Below, in pieces: positions 11,708-23,849 of a stretch of 64,000 bases of DNA. The notes beneath the pieces are model-generated. The model worked only from the letters and a program-made list of their open reading frames with translations. It had not been told where the DNA came from and did not search any database. Position numbers and translations under genes: made by a program. The DNA comes from Saxidomus purpurata (Eukaryota > Mollusca > Bivalvia > Venerida > Veneridae): NCBI GenBank assembly GCA_022818135.1, contig JAFMSR010000032.1, positions 227,779 to 291,778 on the forward strand, given 5' to 3'. How positions within the stretch are numbered: the stretch's first letter is position 1; each line of letters begins with the position of its first letter.

Positions 11708-12565
11708 CAGTAAACTCCCTGAAAACCGGACCGTCCGGACAAGGGAAAAAGTCCGGTATTCTGAGAGTTCCGGTTTTCAGGAAACTTATCAACAGATTAA
11801 AATTTGCTCAGAATCGGACTTCTTGACTGACTCTTTTAATTGAAACAAAGAACATAAACAATGTTTTAAGTAAACAACTTTATATTTTATTTTAGGAAAT
11901 AAACCATACCTTATAAAACAAAATCTAACATCATGTTTTACTAAAACTTCTTATTTTTTCATTGGTCATTTTGATACAAAAAAGTACACTCAATGGTATG
12001 CAGAATGAAGACCGTAATTAATTAAGTAAATACAAACATTAGCAAATAAATCGGGGCTAATTGGATGCATAGTTACTAATAATGTTAATAATGTTTGGCT
12101 TAAAATATATCTCTACAACAAAAGATCACATGTGGCGGCCGTATTTTAAAGAGTGGCGTTATTAAGCAATTATTCTCACAACATTAATTGTAGTCGGCGA
12201 ATTGTACTCTTACACCTACAAGTATTTTTCACGCCTTAAAGATTACATGCGCGACCGATAAATGGTAAACAATTGAAAATGACACCTGTGTTGAGTTGAT
12301 GATACCAACCATATGGTCGAATCGTGAATACACAGTAAAACTTTTGACACTTGAACATGACATGTAGCCTCCGGTTTTCAGGAATAAAATATCGTTCAAA
12401 ATCAAGAATCCACAAAAAATCGTCCGGAGTCCAGAATTCTGAGAGTCCGGTATTCTGAGAGTTTTTTACAATGAATTTAATAGAAGAAATTACGGGACTT
12501 CGAAAATCGTCCGATTTTCTGAGGATTCCGGTTTTCTGAGAGTCCTGTTTTCAGGGAGTTTACTG
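11708..12565. mobile_element. TA-flanked TIR element, pogo/Tigger-like ends
   Basis: TA-CAGTAAACTCCCTGAAAAC...GTTTTCAGGGAGTTTACTG-TA, 858 bp. TIRs are followed on both sides by many tcc-ggt-ttt-cag/tct-gag-ag motifs, as in pogo-type MITEs. No transposase ORF. Confidence 0.8.
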
Positions 12566-12593
12566 TATAAATGACCAATAAAATATATAACAT

Positions 12594-14514
12594 GACACCG
12601 CCTGCGGGTGCCAAACGCTTGTCTGATTTTATCCTTTTAAGTTTATTTATCCCCATTTTTTAAGTAACAGTGTCCTTGACCCCAGAACACAATCCCACAA
12701 AAGGTTTTCATAATAACTAGACAGTAAGTTTGGTCACAATAATTCAATTGCAACTGAAGATATTGTTTTTTCCCATTTTTCTATTTTTAGAAAAAAACCT
12801 GGACTTTGACCCCATGAGCCCCAAACACAATCCCAATTAATTTAAAAGTCTTTATTCATATGTATTACGCACTTAATAATTTAGTTACAATATGTTAATT
12901 TTAACTAAAGATATTGAACATATTACTGTTTTCTTCTATTTTTAGTTAGTGACCTTGACAATGACCCCAGGAGCCCCAAAACCCAACACTATCTTCTTAA
13001 ATACTCACTATATGAACAAAAGCTGATTTACATTATGCCCACCTTAACTAAAGACATTGAAAATACTACAGTTTTCCAATTTTAGTAACACTGACCTTGA
13101 CCCCAGGAGCCCTAAAATACAATTCAATTCAAGATATTCATCAATACTTCTTATACACTAAGTTTGGTTGCATTATGTTGACTGTTACAAAAATATTGTG
13201 TGTGTGTGTGAAACTTTCTAAGTTAAGAAGGGGCAATAATCCAGCCAAATACATTACAGGGTTATGTAACTTGTAAAAGTCTTTTATTCTATTGTACATT
13301 TGATAATGAACAGGTATTCCAAGTTTGAAAGTGAAGGCTTTGATAGTTTGCATGTAAGTGACCCAAACGCTATTAAAACTTAAAAAATCAGACTAGCTAA
13401 AATGACAAAGCCCAAAAATACTAAAATACACCCCCCCTCCCCTTCGAATTGGGTGACTCAAAAACCCGTTTGATATGTTGAAGTACATTATCCATTTATT
13501 GTTTGTGAAAAATTTGAAATCAATCTAGCAAACTAGATGCCCACGTGCAACATGTCGAGCCCGCCATATGTCAAAAGGGCTAACTCCTTACCAAGTAGAG
13601 ATGGGTCAAAATACACCTAAATATTGGATGTAACATGCATGTTGTACCACAGAAAAGTGGTCTCGATTTTTCTCTACAGCCAGTAATAAAAAAGTTACAA
13701 TATAAGCTATTTATAGTAACAACAAAGGGAAGTAATTCTAAAAACAAGGGTAGCCCATGATGGTGAACATTTGTACAAAGTAACATCAAAATCCCTCCAT
13801 TCATGAAGAAGAAATGCTCGAGACAAAGGTATTCTCCACTTTGAACTTTAACCTCTAAGTGTGACCTTGACCTTAGACCTAGGGACCTGGTTCTTGCGCA
13901 TGACACTCCATCTTATGATGGTGAACATTTGTGCCAAGTTAAATTAAAATCCGTCCATGCATGAAAAAGATATGCTCCTGACAAAGTCATTCTTGAATTT
14001 GACCTTTAACCTCCAAGTGTGACCTTGACCTTAGACCTAGGGACATGATTCTTGCGCATGACACTCAGTCTCATGATGGTGAACATTTGTGCCAAGTAAC
14101 ATCAAAATCCCTCCATGTATGAAAAAGATATGGTCCGGACAAAATCGGACGCATGGACGCACGCACATACACCGAACCGCCAAAAGTGACAACTATGTCG
14201 AGCTCACCGCAAGCGGGCTCGACAAAAATGAAGAAGCTATGTCCAATTCTCAAAATCAACCAAAATCCATCAAAATTCATGTTTTTCACCCCCAAAACAG
14301 GTCAGACTCAGCATCTTTAGGATACAATGTGAAGAAGGGTATTTGATGAACAAGTTACCCAAGTTTCAAAGTGATAGCTTTGATAGTTTCATTGTAAGTG
14401 ACCTAAACACAAAACTTAACCAACGCCAACGGCAACGACGACGGCAATCAAGTGACGACAATTATATATACTAAGCTCGTTATTTTTTTCAAAAATCAGA
14501 CGAGCTAATAAAAA
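12594..14514 (+). mobile_element. F5 element with nested F6
   Basis: Head acaccgcctgcgggtgcc and core units of 130-150 bp (gaccttgaccccaggagccc, aaaacacaatcc, aactaaagatattga). A unique 3' part contains gaagaagctatgtccaattc and ends CAGACGAGCTAATAAAA. F6 (13531-14228) interrupts it between atcaatctagca and tgaagaagc. Confidence 0.7.
13531..14228 (+). mobile_element. F6 element nested in F5 (site 1)
   Basis: AACTAGATGCCCACGTGCAA, arm GTCGAGCCCGCC, core units of about 160-170 bp (gtgaccttgaccttagaccta, cttgcgcatgacact), then GGACGCACGCACATACACCG and the 3' end GCAAGCGGGCTCGACAAAAA, which pairs with the 5' arm. Confidence 0.8.
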
Positions 14515-14775
14515 CAGTTGGTTCTTTAAAATAATGGTCGTTATAGCGACATGGTCGCATTTTCTGCGTGGTCGTAATCGGAATTCTACTGTATTATAAT
14601 ATATTGAAAGTTTTATAACTTTCTCATGAATGCGCAAGCTCAATTTTATTGTAACAACTGCTTCTAAAGCATAATTGTAGCTACATCGCTCTAACATAGT
14701 ATTCAAAGTACACAAATAAAAACTTCCTTACGATTCTGAATCCCAAACGTGATACAGATATTTTTATGATCTATC

Positions 14776-16396
14776 AACAAGAGTGCCAAACTGTCACAAA
14801 ATATGCCCATCAAGGAGGCATAACTCAGTATCTGGCAGTTCATTTGTTTTGTAAATCCTGCTAGAACTATAGAGCTGAGAAGGCTAATTTCATAGTTTTC
14901 GATAATTCAAGGGCCATAATCCAGGAGTGCCTGAGGCGAGTTTGGAGAAGATCAGATAAAAACTGTTCGACTTAAGAGAGCAGACAAGGTGAATTTGGCC
15001 AATTTTGCATAAATCTAGGGCCATAATCCAAAAGTGCCCGAGTATATTTGGCTGGTTATCAAACTTGGCCCAGAGATCTTTATTATGCCGACAAACATTT
15101 TGACCAAGTTTGGTGAAGATCAGATGAAAACTGTTCGATTTAGAGAGCAGACAAGGTGAATTTGGTCAATTTTGCACAAATCAAGGGCCATCAACAAAAA
15201 GTGCCTGCAGTGGGTCGATTTGGCTTGTTATCGAACTTGGCCCAGAGATCTTTATTATGCAGACAAACATTTTGACCAAGTTTGGTGAAGATCAGATGAA
15301 AACTGTTCGATTTAGAGAGCAGACAAGGTGAATTTGGTCAATTTTGCATAAATCAAGGGCCATCAACAAAAAGTGCCTGCAGTGGGTCGATTTGGCTTGT
15401 TATCGAACTTGGCCCAGAGATTATGCTGACAAACATTTTGACCATGTTTGGTGAAGATCAGAATAATTGATGAACTGTTTGACTTAGAGAGCAGAGAAGG
15501 TGAATTGGTTAATTTTGCATAAATCAAGGGCCATAATTCAAAAGTGCTTGAGTCGATTTAACTGGTTATCGAACTTGGCCGAGAGATTATGCCGACAAAC
15601 ATTTTGACTAAGTTTGGAGAAGATCAGATGAAAACTGTTCGACTTAGAGAGCAGAAAAGGTGAATTGATCAATTTTGCATAAATCAAGGGCCAAAATCTA
15701 AAAGTGCCAACGTTGATTTGGCTGGTTGTCGAACTTGGCCGAGAGATTATGCCGACAAATATTTTGACCAAGTTTGGTGAAGATCAGAATGAAAACTGTT
15801 CGACTTAGAGAACGGACAAGATGAATTTGGTCAATTTTGCATAAATCAAGGGCCATAATCCAAAAGTGTTTGGGTTATTTGGCTTGTTATCGAAGTTGGT
15901 CGAAAGATCATGCCAACAAACATTTTGACCAAGTTTGGTGAAGATCAAACGAAAACCATTCGACTTAGAGAGCGGACAAAGTGTTGACGCAGCCCGCCCG
16001 CCAAGGGTGCTCTTGTAATATGTCCCTGCATAATTCAAGGGCCACAATTCAGAAGTGCCTTGGGCAATATGGCTGCTTATTGAACTTGGCCTAGTATTAT
16101 GCCTACAAATATTAGCTTCAAGTTTGGTGAAGATAGGATGAATACTATATCACTTAGAGAGCGGACAAGGTTAATTTTGCCAATTTTGCATAATTCAAGG
16201 GCCATAATTCAAAAGTGCCTGGGTTGATTTGGCTAGCTATCAAACTTGGCCGAGACATTATGCCAACAAACATGTTCAGCAAGTTTGGTGAAGATCAGAA
16301 TGATGAAAAAACTGTTTGACTAAGAGAGCTGACAAAGTGTGGACACCGCCCGCCAAGCACAGGCATTCCCATAATAAATCCCTTCGGGCGTATAGA
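14776..16396 (+). mobile_element. F7 elements (one copy plus a 3' fragment)
   Basis: AACAAGAGTGCCAAACTGTC head. Tandem units of about 160 bp follow (caattttgcataaatcaagg, gccataatccaaaagtgcc, gacaaacattttgaccaagt). A first tail lies at about 15985-16020 (gcccgcccgccaagggtgct), then another unit pair ending cgcccgccaagcacaggc...cttcgggcgtata. Minus-strand ORFs here are repeat readings. Confidence 0.7.
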
Positions 16397-16502
16397 AAGG
16401 AAGATGACCAAACATGGTGCACGGTAGGCTTGCACAGAGGTCTTTTTTTCATGTTTTGTACTAAACGGTCCCTAAGCGAATGGTCAGCTCAATTCCTAAA
16501 CA

Positions 16503-16842
16503 AACTAGAGCTATCACTAAATGTGATTAATACCCCCGAAAGACTGCTTTATAAACTGAGTAAGTTCATAGTAACATATCACCTTGCAGAAAATAAATAA
16601 AATAGAGATATTGTCCTTGGCAATAACTCTGTAATTAGTCAAGATAGAGTTATGGTTCTTGAGCACTGCACTTCCTCTCAATGTGCTTGACCATTGTATG
16701 AAGTTGTATTGAATTCCAACTTGTAGTTTTCAAGTTATGCTCCCGACAAGGAAAATGCAACGGACCGACCGCCCGCCCGCCCGACCACCGGGCGACTCCT
16801 ATATACCCCCCCCCCCCAAACTTCGTTTCGGGGGTATAAAAA
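16503..16842 (+). mobile_element. F4 element, minimal copy
   Basis: Complete head and tail (AACTAGAGCTATCACTAAAT to CGTTTCGGGGGTATAAAA) around a single core unit. It shows that the tandem array is not required for mobility. Confidence 0.8.
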
Positions 16843-16935
16843 TGAGATCTTGAAATTATAGTTCATAATATTTATTAAGGTAGATTACAATGATAGAATT
16901 TTGGACCACTCAGGTAAAAGTCATAGCTTATTAAG

Positions 16936-17022
16936 ACAAAAGGGCCAACATGGCCCTATCGCTCACCTGCAACTTATGACAATATGTGACCAAACTTCAA
17001 CTCTAAACTATATATCATAAAC
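16936..17022 (+). mobile_element. F1 head fragment
   Basis: ACAAAAGGGCCAACATGGCC to atatatcataaac, then broken by a hAT-like end. Confidence 0.65.
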
Positions 17023-17150
17023 CAGACCTGGGCATAATTACTTTGAATGTAATCGATTAAATTACAATTACAATGCCATAAAAAATTGATTACTTATGAT
17101 CACTTAATGTTTTTAATGTAATCGATTAAATTACAATTACTTTGAAACAA
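17023..17150. mobile_element. hAT-like element fragment
   Basis: CAGACCTGGGCATAATTACT followed by repeats of gtaatcgattaaattacaat, the AT-rich terminus style of short hAT elements. No right end was identified. Confidence 0.4.
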
Positions 17151-17885
17151 GACTTTAACTAGGAATTTCTTAGTACAAATCAAACTAGAGCTATCACTAA
17201 ATGTGATTAATACCCCCAAAAGACTGCTTTATAAACTGAAGAAGTTCGTAGTAACATAATACCTTGCAAACAAACTAAAAAGAGATTGTTCTTGGCAATA
17301 ACTTTTTAATTTGTCAAGATAGAGTTATGGTTCTTGTACACTGCACTTCCTCTCAATGTGCTTGACCATTATATGAAGTCGTATTGAATTCCAACTTGTA
17401 GTTTTCAAGTTATGCTTCGGACAAGGAGAAATAACAAAGGGCAATAACTCAGTAAATACTCAAAATAGACTTACAGTTCTTGTACACTGCACTTCCTCTG
17501 AGTTTACTTGATCATTGTATGAAATTGTATTGAATTCCAACTAGTAGTTTTCAAGTTATGCTCCGGACAAGGAAAAGTAACAAAAGGCAATAACTCTAAA
17601 ATTAGTCAAGATGGAGTTATGGTTCTTGTGCACTGCACTTCCTCTCAATGTGCTTGACCATTGTATGAGGTTGTATTGAATTCCAACCAGTAGTTTTCAA
17701 GTTATGCTTTGGACAAGGAAAACTAACAAGAAACATGGCAATGCCACGAAACCAGGTTTTCAAAAATGTTGTTCTGATTCAAGTTACAAAGTAGACATGA
17801 AATAATATATCATATCTTTTTTAAATTACCTCCAAAGATGATATGACCTTTGACTGCCAAATCAAGTTAAAATCATGTAAACAGG

Positions 17886-18470
17886 ATTTTCAATGTTAAT
17901 GTCACTGTGACCTTGACCTTGGAGCCAGCCATGCGGAACATGCGTTCTGCACGTCATCTTGATGTGGTAAACATTTGTCTGAAGTTTCATCAAAATTCTT
18001 CAAAGGGTTGAAGAGTTACAGAGCGGACAGGATTTTCAATGTTAATGTCACTGTGACCTTGACCTTGGAGCCAGCCATGCGGAACATGCGTTCTGCACGT
18101 CATCTTGATGTGGTAAACATTTGTCTGAAGTTTCATCAAAATTCTTCAAAGGGTTGAAGAGTTACAGAGCGGACAGGATTTTCAATGTTAATGTCACTGT
18201 GACCTTGACCTTGGAGCCAGCCATGCGGAACATGCGTTCTGCACGTCATCTTGATGTGGTAAACATTTGTCTGAAGTTTCATCAAAATTCTTCAAAGGGT
18301 TGAAGAGTTACAGAGCGGACAGGATTTTCAATGTTAATGTCACTGTGACCTTGACCTTGGAGCCAGCCATGCGGAACATGCGTTCTGCACGTCATCTTGA
18401 TGTGGTAAACATTTGTCTGAAGTTTCATCAAAATTCTTCAAAGGGTTGAAGAGTTACAGAGCGGACACAA
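17886..18470 (+). repeat. Four identical 146 bp units in F8
   Basis: Unit boundaries near 17886, 18030, 18176 and 18322. By eye all four are identical over their full length (gtcactgtgaccttgacctt, ggagccagccatgcggaaca). Identical 60-codon ORFs at a 146 bp offset are an effect of this array. Confidence 0.85.
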
Positions 18471-18479
18471 TTTCGTTTG

Positions 18480-18532
18480 ACGCCCGCCCATCCGCCCATC
18501 CGCCCATCCGCCCATCCGCCCATCCGCCCGCC
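18480..18532 (+). repeat. CCATCCGC microsatellite of F8
   Basis: About five copies of an 8 bp unit flanked by CGCCCGCC. It takes the place that ACGG repeats have in other families. Confidence 0.85.
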
Positions 18533-20962
18533 ATACCCCAATCTAATAACCAGGATTTTCAAAATTGAAAACCTGGTTAATAAAGGGCAATAACTCAGTA
18601 AATACTCAAAATAGAGTTATAGCTCTTGTACACTGCATTTTCTCTGAGTTTGCTTGATCATTGAATGAAATTGTATTAAATTCCAACTTGTAGTTTTCAA
18701 GTTATGCTCCAGACAAGGAAAAGTAACAAAGGGCAATAATTCTGTAATTAGTCAAGGTTGAGTTATGGTTCTTGTGCACTGCACTTCCTCTCAATGTGCT
18801 TGACCATTGTATGAAGTCGTATTGAATTCCAACTTGTAGTTTTCAAGTTATGCTTCGGACAAGGAGAAATAACAAAGGGCAATAACTCAGTAAATACTCA
18901 AAATAGACTTACAGTTCTTGTACACTGCACTTCCTCTGAGTTTGCTTGATCATTGTATGAAATTGTATTGAATTCCAACTAGTAGTTTTCAAGTTATGCT
19001 CCGGACAAGGAAAAGTAACAAAAGGCAATAACTCTAAAATTAGTCAAGATGGAGTTATGGTTCTTGTGCACTGCACTTCCTCTCAATGTGCTTGACCATT
19101 GTATGAGGTTGTATTGAATTCCAACCAGTAGTTTTCAAGTTATGCTTTGGACAAGGAAAACTAATAAAGGGCAATAACTCAGTAAATACTCAAAATAGAG
19201 TTATAGCTCTTGTACACTGCACTTTCTCTGAGTTTGCTTGATCATTGTATGAAATTGTATTGAATTCCAACTTGTAGTTTTCGAGTTATGCTCCGGACAA
19301 GGAAAAGTAACAAAGGGCAATAACTCTGTAATTAGTCAAGGTTGAGTTATGGTTCTTGTGCACTGCACTTCCTCTCAATGTGCTTGACCATTGTATGAAG
19401 TTGTATTGAATTCCAACTTGTAGTTTTCAAGTTATGCTTTGGACAAGGAAAACTAACAAAGGGCAATAACTCCGTAAATACTCAAGATAGAGTTATAGTT
19501 CTTGTACACTGCACTTCCTCTGAGTTTGCTTGATCATTGTATGAAATTGTATTGAATTCCAACTAGTAGTTTTCACGTTATGCTCCGGACAAGGAAAACT
19601 AACAAAGGGAAATAACTCTGAAATTAGTCAAGATGGAGTTATGGTTCTTGTGCACTGCACTTCCTCTCAATGTGCTTGACCATTGTATGAAGTTGTATTG
19701 AATTCCAACCAGTAGTTTTCAAGTTATGCTCCGGACAAGGAAAAGTAACAAAGGGCAATAACTCTGTAATGAGTCAAGATGGAGTTATAGTTCTTGTGCA
19801 CTGCACTTCCTCTCAATGTGCTTGACCATTGTATGAAGTTGTATTGAATTCCAACTTGTAGTTTTCAAGTTATGCTCCGGACAAGGAAAATGCAACAGAC
19901 CGCCCGACTGACCGACCGACCAACCAACCAACCACCGGGTGACTCCTATATACCCCCCTGTACTTTGTTTTGGGGGTATAAAAACATTTTCACAGGGTTA
20001 TCTTCCTTTGCTTGCAGACAGGTGTCATAATGTTGCATAAGTATTCCAACTTTCAAAGTAATATCTCAAATGGAAAAGTCAACAAGTGGACAAGAATGAA
20101 AATTTTGAAATTTGAATGAAAAGTCGAAAAGGACCATAATTCAAATGAAATCCACGACAGAGTTACTTTCTCCTGCCTGTGTTTGGGAATCAAGATGGTA
20201 AATAAGTATTCTAACTTTCAAAGTAATATCTCAAACAGTCCAAAGATTCTTAGTCGATAAAGGGCCTTAAATTTTTTTAAAATCCTTAACAGAGTTACCT
20301 TCTCGTGCCTACAGATGGGGGTTAATGATGTTAATAAGCATTCAAAGTTTCAAAGCAATATCTCAAAGGGTTAAGTCAATAAGTGGATTTTACCCATATT
20401 CAATGTATTTTCTAAGTCAAAAAGGGGCATAATTCTGTCAAAAACCTTGACAGAGTTATGTAGTATTGTCTGTTGATGAAGGTAATGATGATAAATAAGT
20501 ATGGTAAGTTTCAAAGCAATACCTCTTATGGTTTTGAAATAAAGTGGGGTGGTACGAAAAACTTAACGAAGCTCAATACACTTTCTAAGTCAAAAAGGGG
20601 CATAATTCTGACAAAAACCTTGACAGAGCTATGTTTTCTTGTCCGTAGATGGAAGTTTTGATGGTAAACAAGTATGGCAAGTTTCAAAGCTATACCTCTA
20701 ATAGTTTTGAAATAAAATGGGGTGGTGCGAAAAACTTAACCAAGCTCAATACACTTTCTAAATCAAAAAGGGGCATAATTCTGTCAAAAAACTTGACAGA
20801 GTTATGTACTCTTGTCTGTAGATGGAGGTTATGATGGTAAACAAGTATGGTAAGTTTCAAAGCCATTCCTCTAATATTTTGAAATAAAGTGGGGTGGTAC
20901 GAACAACTTAACCAAGGTGTGACACAAACGACGACGCTAGTAGGATAACTCCCCTTTTCTTC

Positions 20963-23702
20963 AACAAGAGGGCCAAAATGGCCCTATATCGCTCACCTTG
21001 GTACAAGTGCACTTGCCTGGTGGAAGATCACTAGACAATATTATTTGACAAATAGGTTTTCCTATATACATCTTTGTAAACCAAATGACCCCCCGCCCCC
21101 CCGCCAGGGAAAGACCAATTTTGACCCCAGGGGCATAATTTGAACAAACTTTGAAGAGGTCTACTAGGCAATGCTACATGCCAAATATCTAAGCTCTAGG
21201 CCTTGTGGTTTCAGAGAAAACTAGAAATGTGTCCATAGGACACGGATGCCCCCACACGCCACTGTTCTGTCAATCTCATGACTCTAGGTCAAATATTTTT
21301 TGGACTACATGTGCCACAAGTTGAAAACTAAAAATCAACAAAGGGCCATAATTCTGTTAAATTTGGTCGCAGCAAAAATTCCTTCCTTTACTACCATCTA
21401 CACATTAAGGTTGTTCATCCCTGGAAGTTTAAGCAAAATCTGCCATCCGGTTTAAGAGGAGTTGCATTCACAAAATTTCTACATAGTATATAATGAAAAA
21501 ATCAACAAAGGGCCATAATTCTGTTAAATTTGGTCACAGCAAAAATTCCTTCCTTTACTACCATCTACACATTAAGGTTGTTCATCCCTATAAGTTTAAG
21601 CAAAATCTGCCATCCGGTTTAAGAGGAGTTGCGTTCACAAAATTTCTACATAGTATCTAGTGAAAAAATCAACAAAGGGCCATAATTCTCTTAAATTTGG
21701 TCGCAGCAAAAATTCCTTCCTTTACTACCATCTACACATTAAGGTTGTTCATCCCTGTAAGTTTAAGCAAAATCTGCCATCCGGTTTAAGAGGAGTTGCG
21801 TTCACAAAATTTCTACATAGTATCTAGTGAAAAAATCAACAAAGGGCCATAATTCTCTTAAATTTGGTCGCAGCAAAAATTCCTTCCTTTACTACCATCT
21901 ACACATTAAGGTTGTTCATCCCTGTAAGTTTAAGCAAAATCTGCCATCCGGTTTAAGAGGAGTTGCGTTCACAAAATTTCTACATAGTATATAGTGAAAA
22001 AATCAACAAAGGGCCATAATTCTCTTAAATTTGGTCACAGCAAAAATTCCTTCCTTTACTACCATCTACACATTAAGGTTGTTCATCCCTATAAGTTTAA
22101 GCAAAATCTGCCATCCGGTTTAAGAGGAGTTGCGTTCACAAAATTTCTACATAGTATCTAGTGAAAAAAATCAACAAAGGGCCATAATTCTCTTAAATTT
22201 GGTCGCAGCAAAAATTCCTTCCTTTACTACCATCTACACATTAAGGTTGTTCATCCCTGTAAGTTTAAGCAAAATCTGCCATCCGGTTTAAGAGGAGTTG
22301 CGTTCACAAGATTTCGGGACGGACGGACGGACAGACGGACGGACTGACGGACTGACAGACTGACGGACTGACGGACTGACGGACGGACGGACGGACAAGT
22401 GCAACGCTATATGCTCCCACATTGTGGGGGCATAAAAATTGTTAAAGTTTTTCCTATATAAGCCTATGTAAAACTAAGTGACACCCCCGAGGGGTCAATT
22501 TTGACCCCAGGGGCGTAATTTGTACAATCTTGGTAGAGGTCCACTGAACAATGCTACATGCTTAATATCTAAGCTCTAGGCCTTGTGGTTTCTGAGAAGA
22601 TGATTTTTAAAGTTTTTCCTATATTAGCCTATGTAAAACTAATTGTCCACCGTGCGCGGTCAATTTTGATTTGGGGGTCATAATTTGAACAATCTTGGTA
22701 GAGGTCCACTACACAATGCTACATGCCAAATATCTAAGCTCTATGCTTTGTGGTCTCAGAGAAGAAGATTTTTAAAGTTTTTCCTATTTGTTGCCATAAC
22801 AACCAGAGTTCTGCATGGAATGGAATTCTTTGAACAACTTTGATAGAGCTTCATGCAAGGTACATCCCTGCAAAGTTTCATCAACATTGGCCTAGTGGCT
22901 TCAGAGGAGATGTCGTCTGAAAGAAATGATGGATGGATGGACGGACGCCCCTGCGTGGTGGTATTAGGTGGTATTTCCATTGTTCTCGAACAATAGAGTG
23001 ACCACTTAAGTAACAAAAGAATGACCACTTAAGGGACAAAAGACGGAATGAAGACAATAGATTTATATTGTCTTAGGCCACACCTCCTACCACCTAAGGT
23101 ACCCAGCACGCGTGCAGACAGACAGACGGACGGACGACGGACAGAATGCAATCCTAATAGCTAAGTCAATCTAAAAATGCAACCTCTATTGCATACTGAA
23201 GGTTTTTCTATGATTTGACCGGGTGACCTAGTTTTTGACCCTAGATGACCCAAATTAGATTTCAACAAGGCAATCATACTGACCAAGTTTCATGAAAATC
23301 CAATGAAAAATGCAACCTCTATTATAAAGTTTTTCTATGATTTGACGCCGTGACCTAGATTTTGACCCTGGATGACCCATTGTCAAACTTGGCCTAGATT
23401 TTATCAAGGCAGTCATACTGACCAAGTTTCATGAAGATCCAACGAAAAATGCAACCTCTATTGCATACACAAGGTTTTTGGATGATTTGACGCTGTGACC
23501 TAGTTTTTGACCCCAGATGACCCATATTCGACCTCGACCTAGATTTCATCAAGGCAGTCATACTTACCAAGTTTCATGAAGATCTAGTGAAAAATGCAGC
23601 CTCTATTGCATACACAAGATTAAGTGTTGAAGGACAGAAGACAGACACCAGGCGTTCACAATAGCTCACCTTTGAGCACGAAGTGCTCAGGTGAGCTAAA
23701 AA
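20963..23702 (+). mobile_element. F1 element with nested F10
   Basis: AACAAGAGGGCCAAAATGGC head and two core types. The full 3' hairpin AGCTCACCTTTGAGCACG / AAGTGCTCAGGTGAGCT lies at 23662-23697. It contains F10 (21219-22437) and a short non-F1 insert at about 22950-23108 within the ACGG region (a gtggtggtattaggtggta-type foldback). Confidence 0.75.
21219..22437 (+). mobile_element. F10 element nested in F1
   Basis: AACTAGAAATGTGTCCATAG (hairpin TGTCC-atag-GGACA), arm GATGCCCCCACAC. Six core units of 167 bp follow, then a long GGAC/TGAC microsatellite (22313-22396), then CACATTGTGGGGGCATAAAA complementary to the arm. Units are nearly identical. Confidence 0.85.
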
Positions 23703-23849
23703 TAGAAAATAGTTTGGTTCTACATTTAATAACCAGACTTGATGTACAGACATTGTGGTCAATTAGGTATTTATTAAAATTGAAAGCAAACAATTTAACT
23801 AGATGGGTGTTCAGTAGAACACTTGTGTCGCACACTTACACTTTGTCAG

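Larger units (their letters stand above)
17725..18582 (+). mobile_element. F8 element nested in F4
   Basis: AACAAGAAACATGGCAATGC (with the arm AACCAGGTTTTCAAAA) to TTTTCAAAATTGAAAACCTGG. The ends can pair. Host F4 reads ggaaaactaa before and aaagggcaataactc after, exactly as in uninterrupted copies. Confidence 0.8.
17183..19984 (+). mobile_element. F4 element nested in F9, itself split by F8
   Basis: AACTAGAGCTATCACTAAAT to TTTTGGGGGTATAAAA with about a dozen 146-150 bp core units and a GACC microsatellite at 19893-19935. Higher-order pairs of units (ctcaatgtgcttgacc versus ctgagtttgcttgatc) alternate, so the array grew by multi-unit steps. Confidence 0.75.
17150..20959 (+). mobile_element. 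F9 element split by F4
   Basis: F9 sequence (aggaatttcttagtacaaatca) stops at 17182 and resumes at 19985 (cattttcacagggttatctt). Its core units of about 175 bp (tttcaaagcaatatctcaaa, gacagagttatgtactcttg) run to the tail gtaggataactccccttttc. F4 with nested F8 fills the gap. Confidence 0.7.

Noticed and set aside
17975..18449. Three identical 60-codon ORFs at 146 bp spacing
   Set aside because: They are the same frame read through identical satellite units of F8, not genes.
22756..23028. 90-codon minus-strand ORF
   Set aside because: It translates F1 cores and a short foldback insert; no coding pattern.
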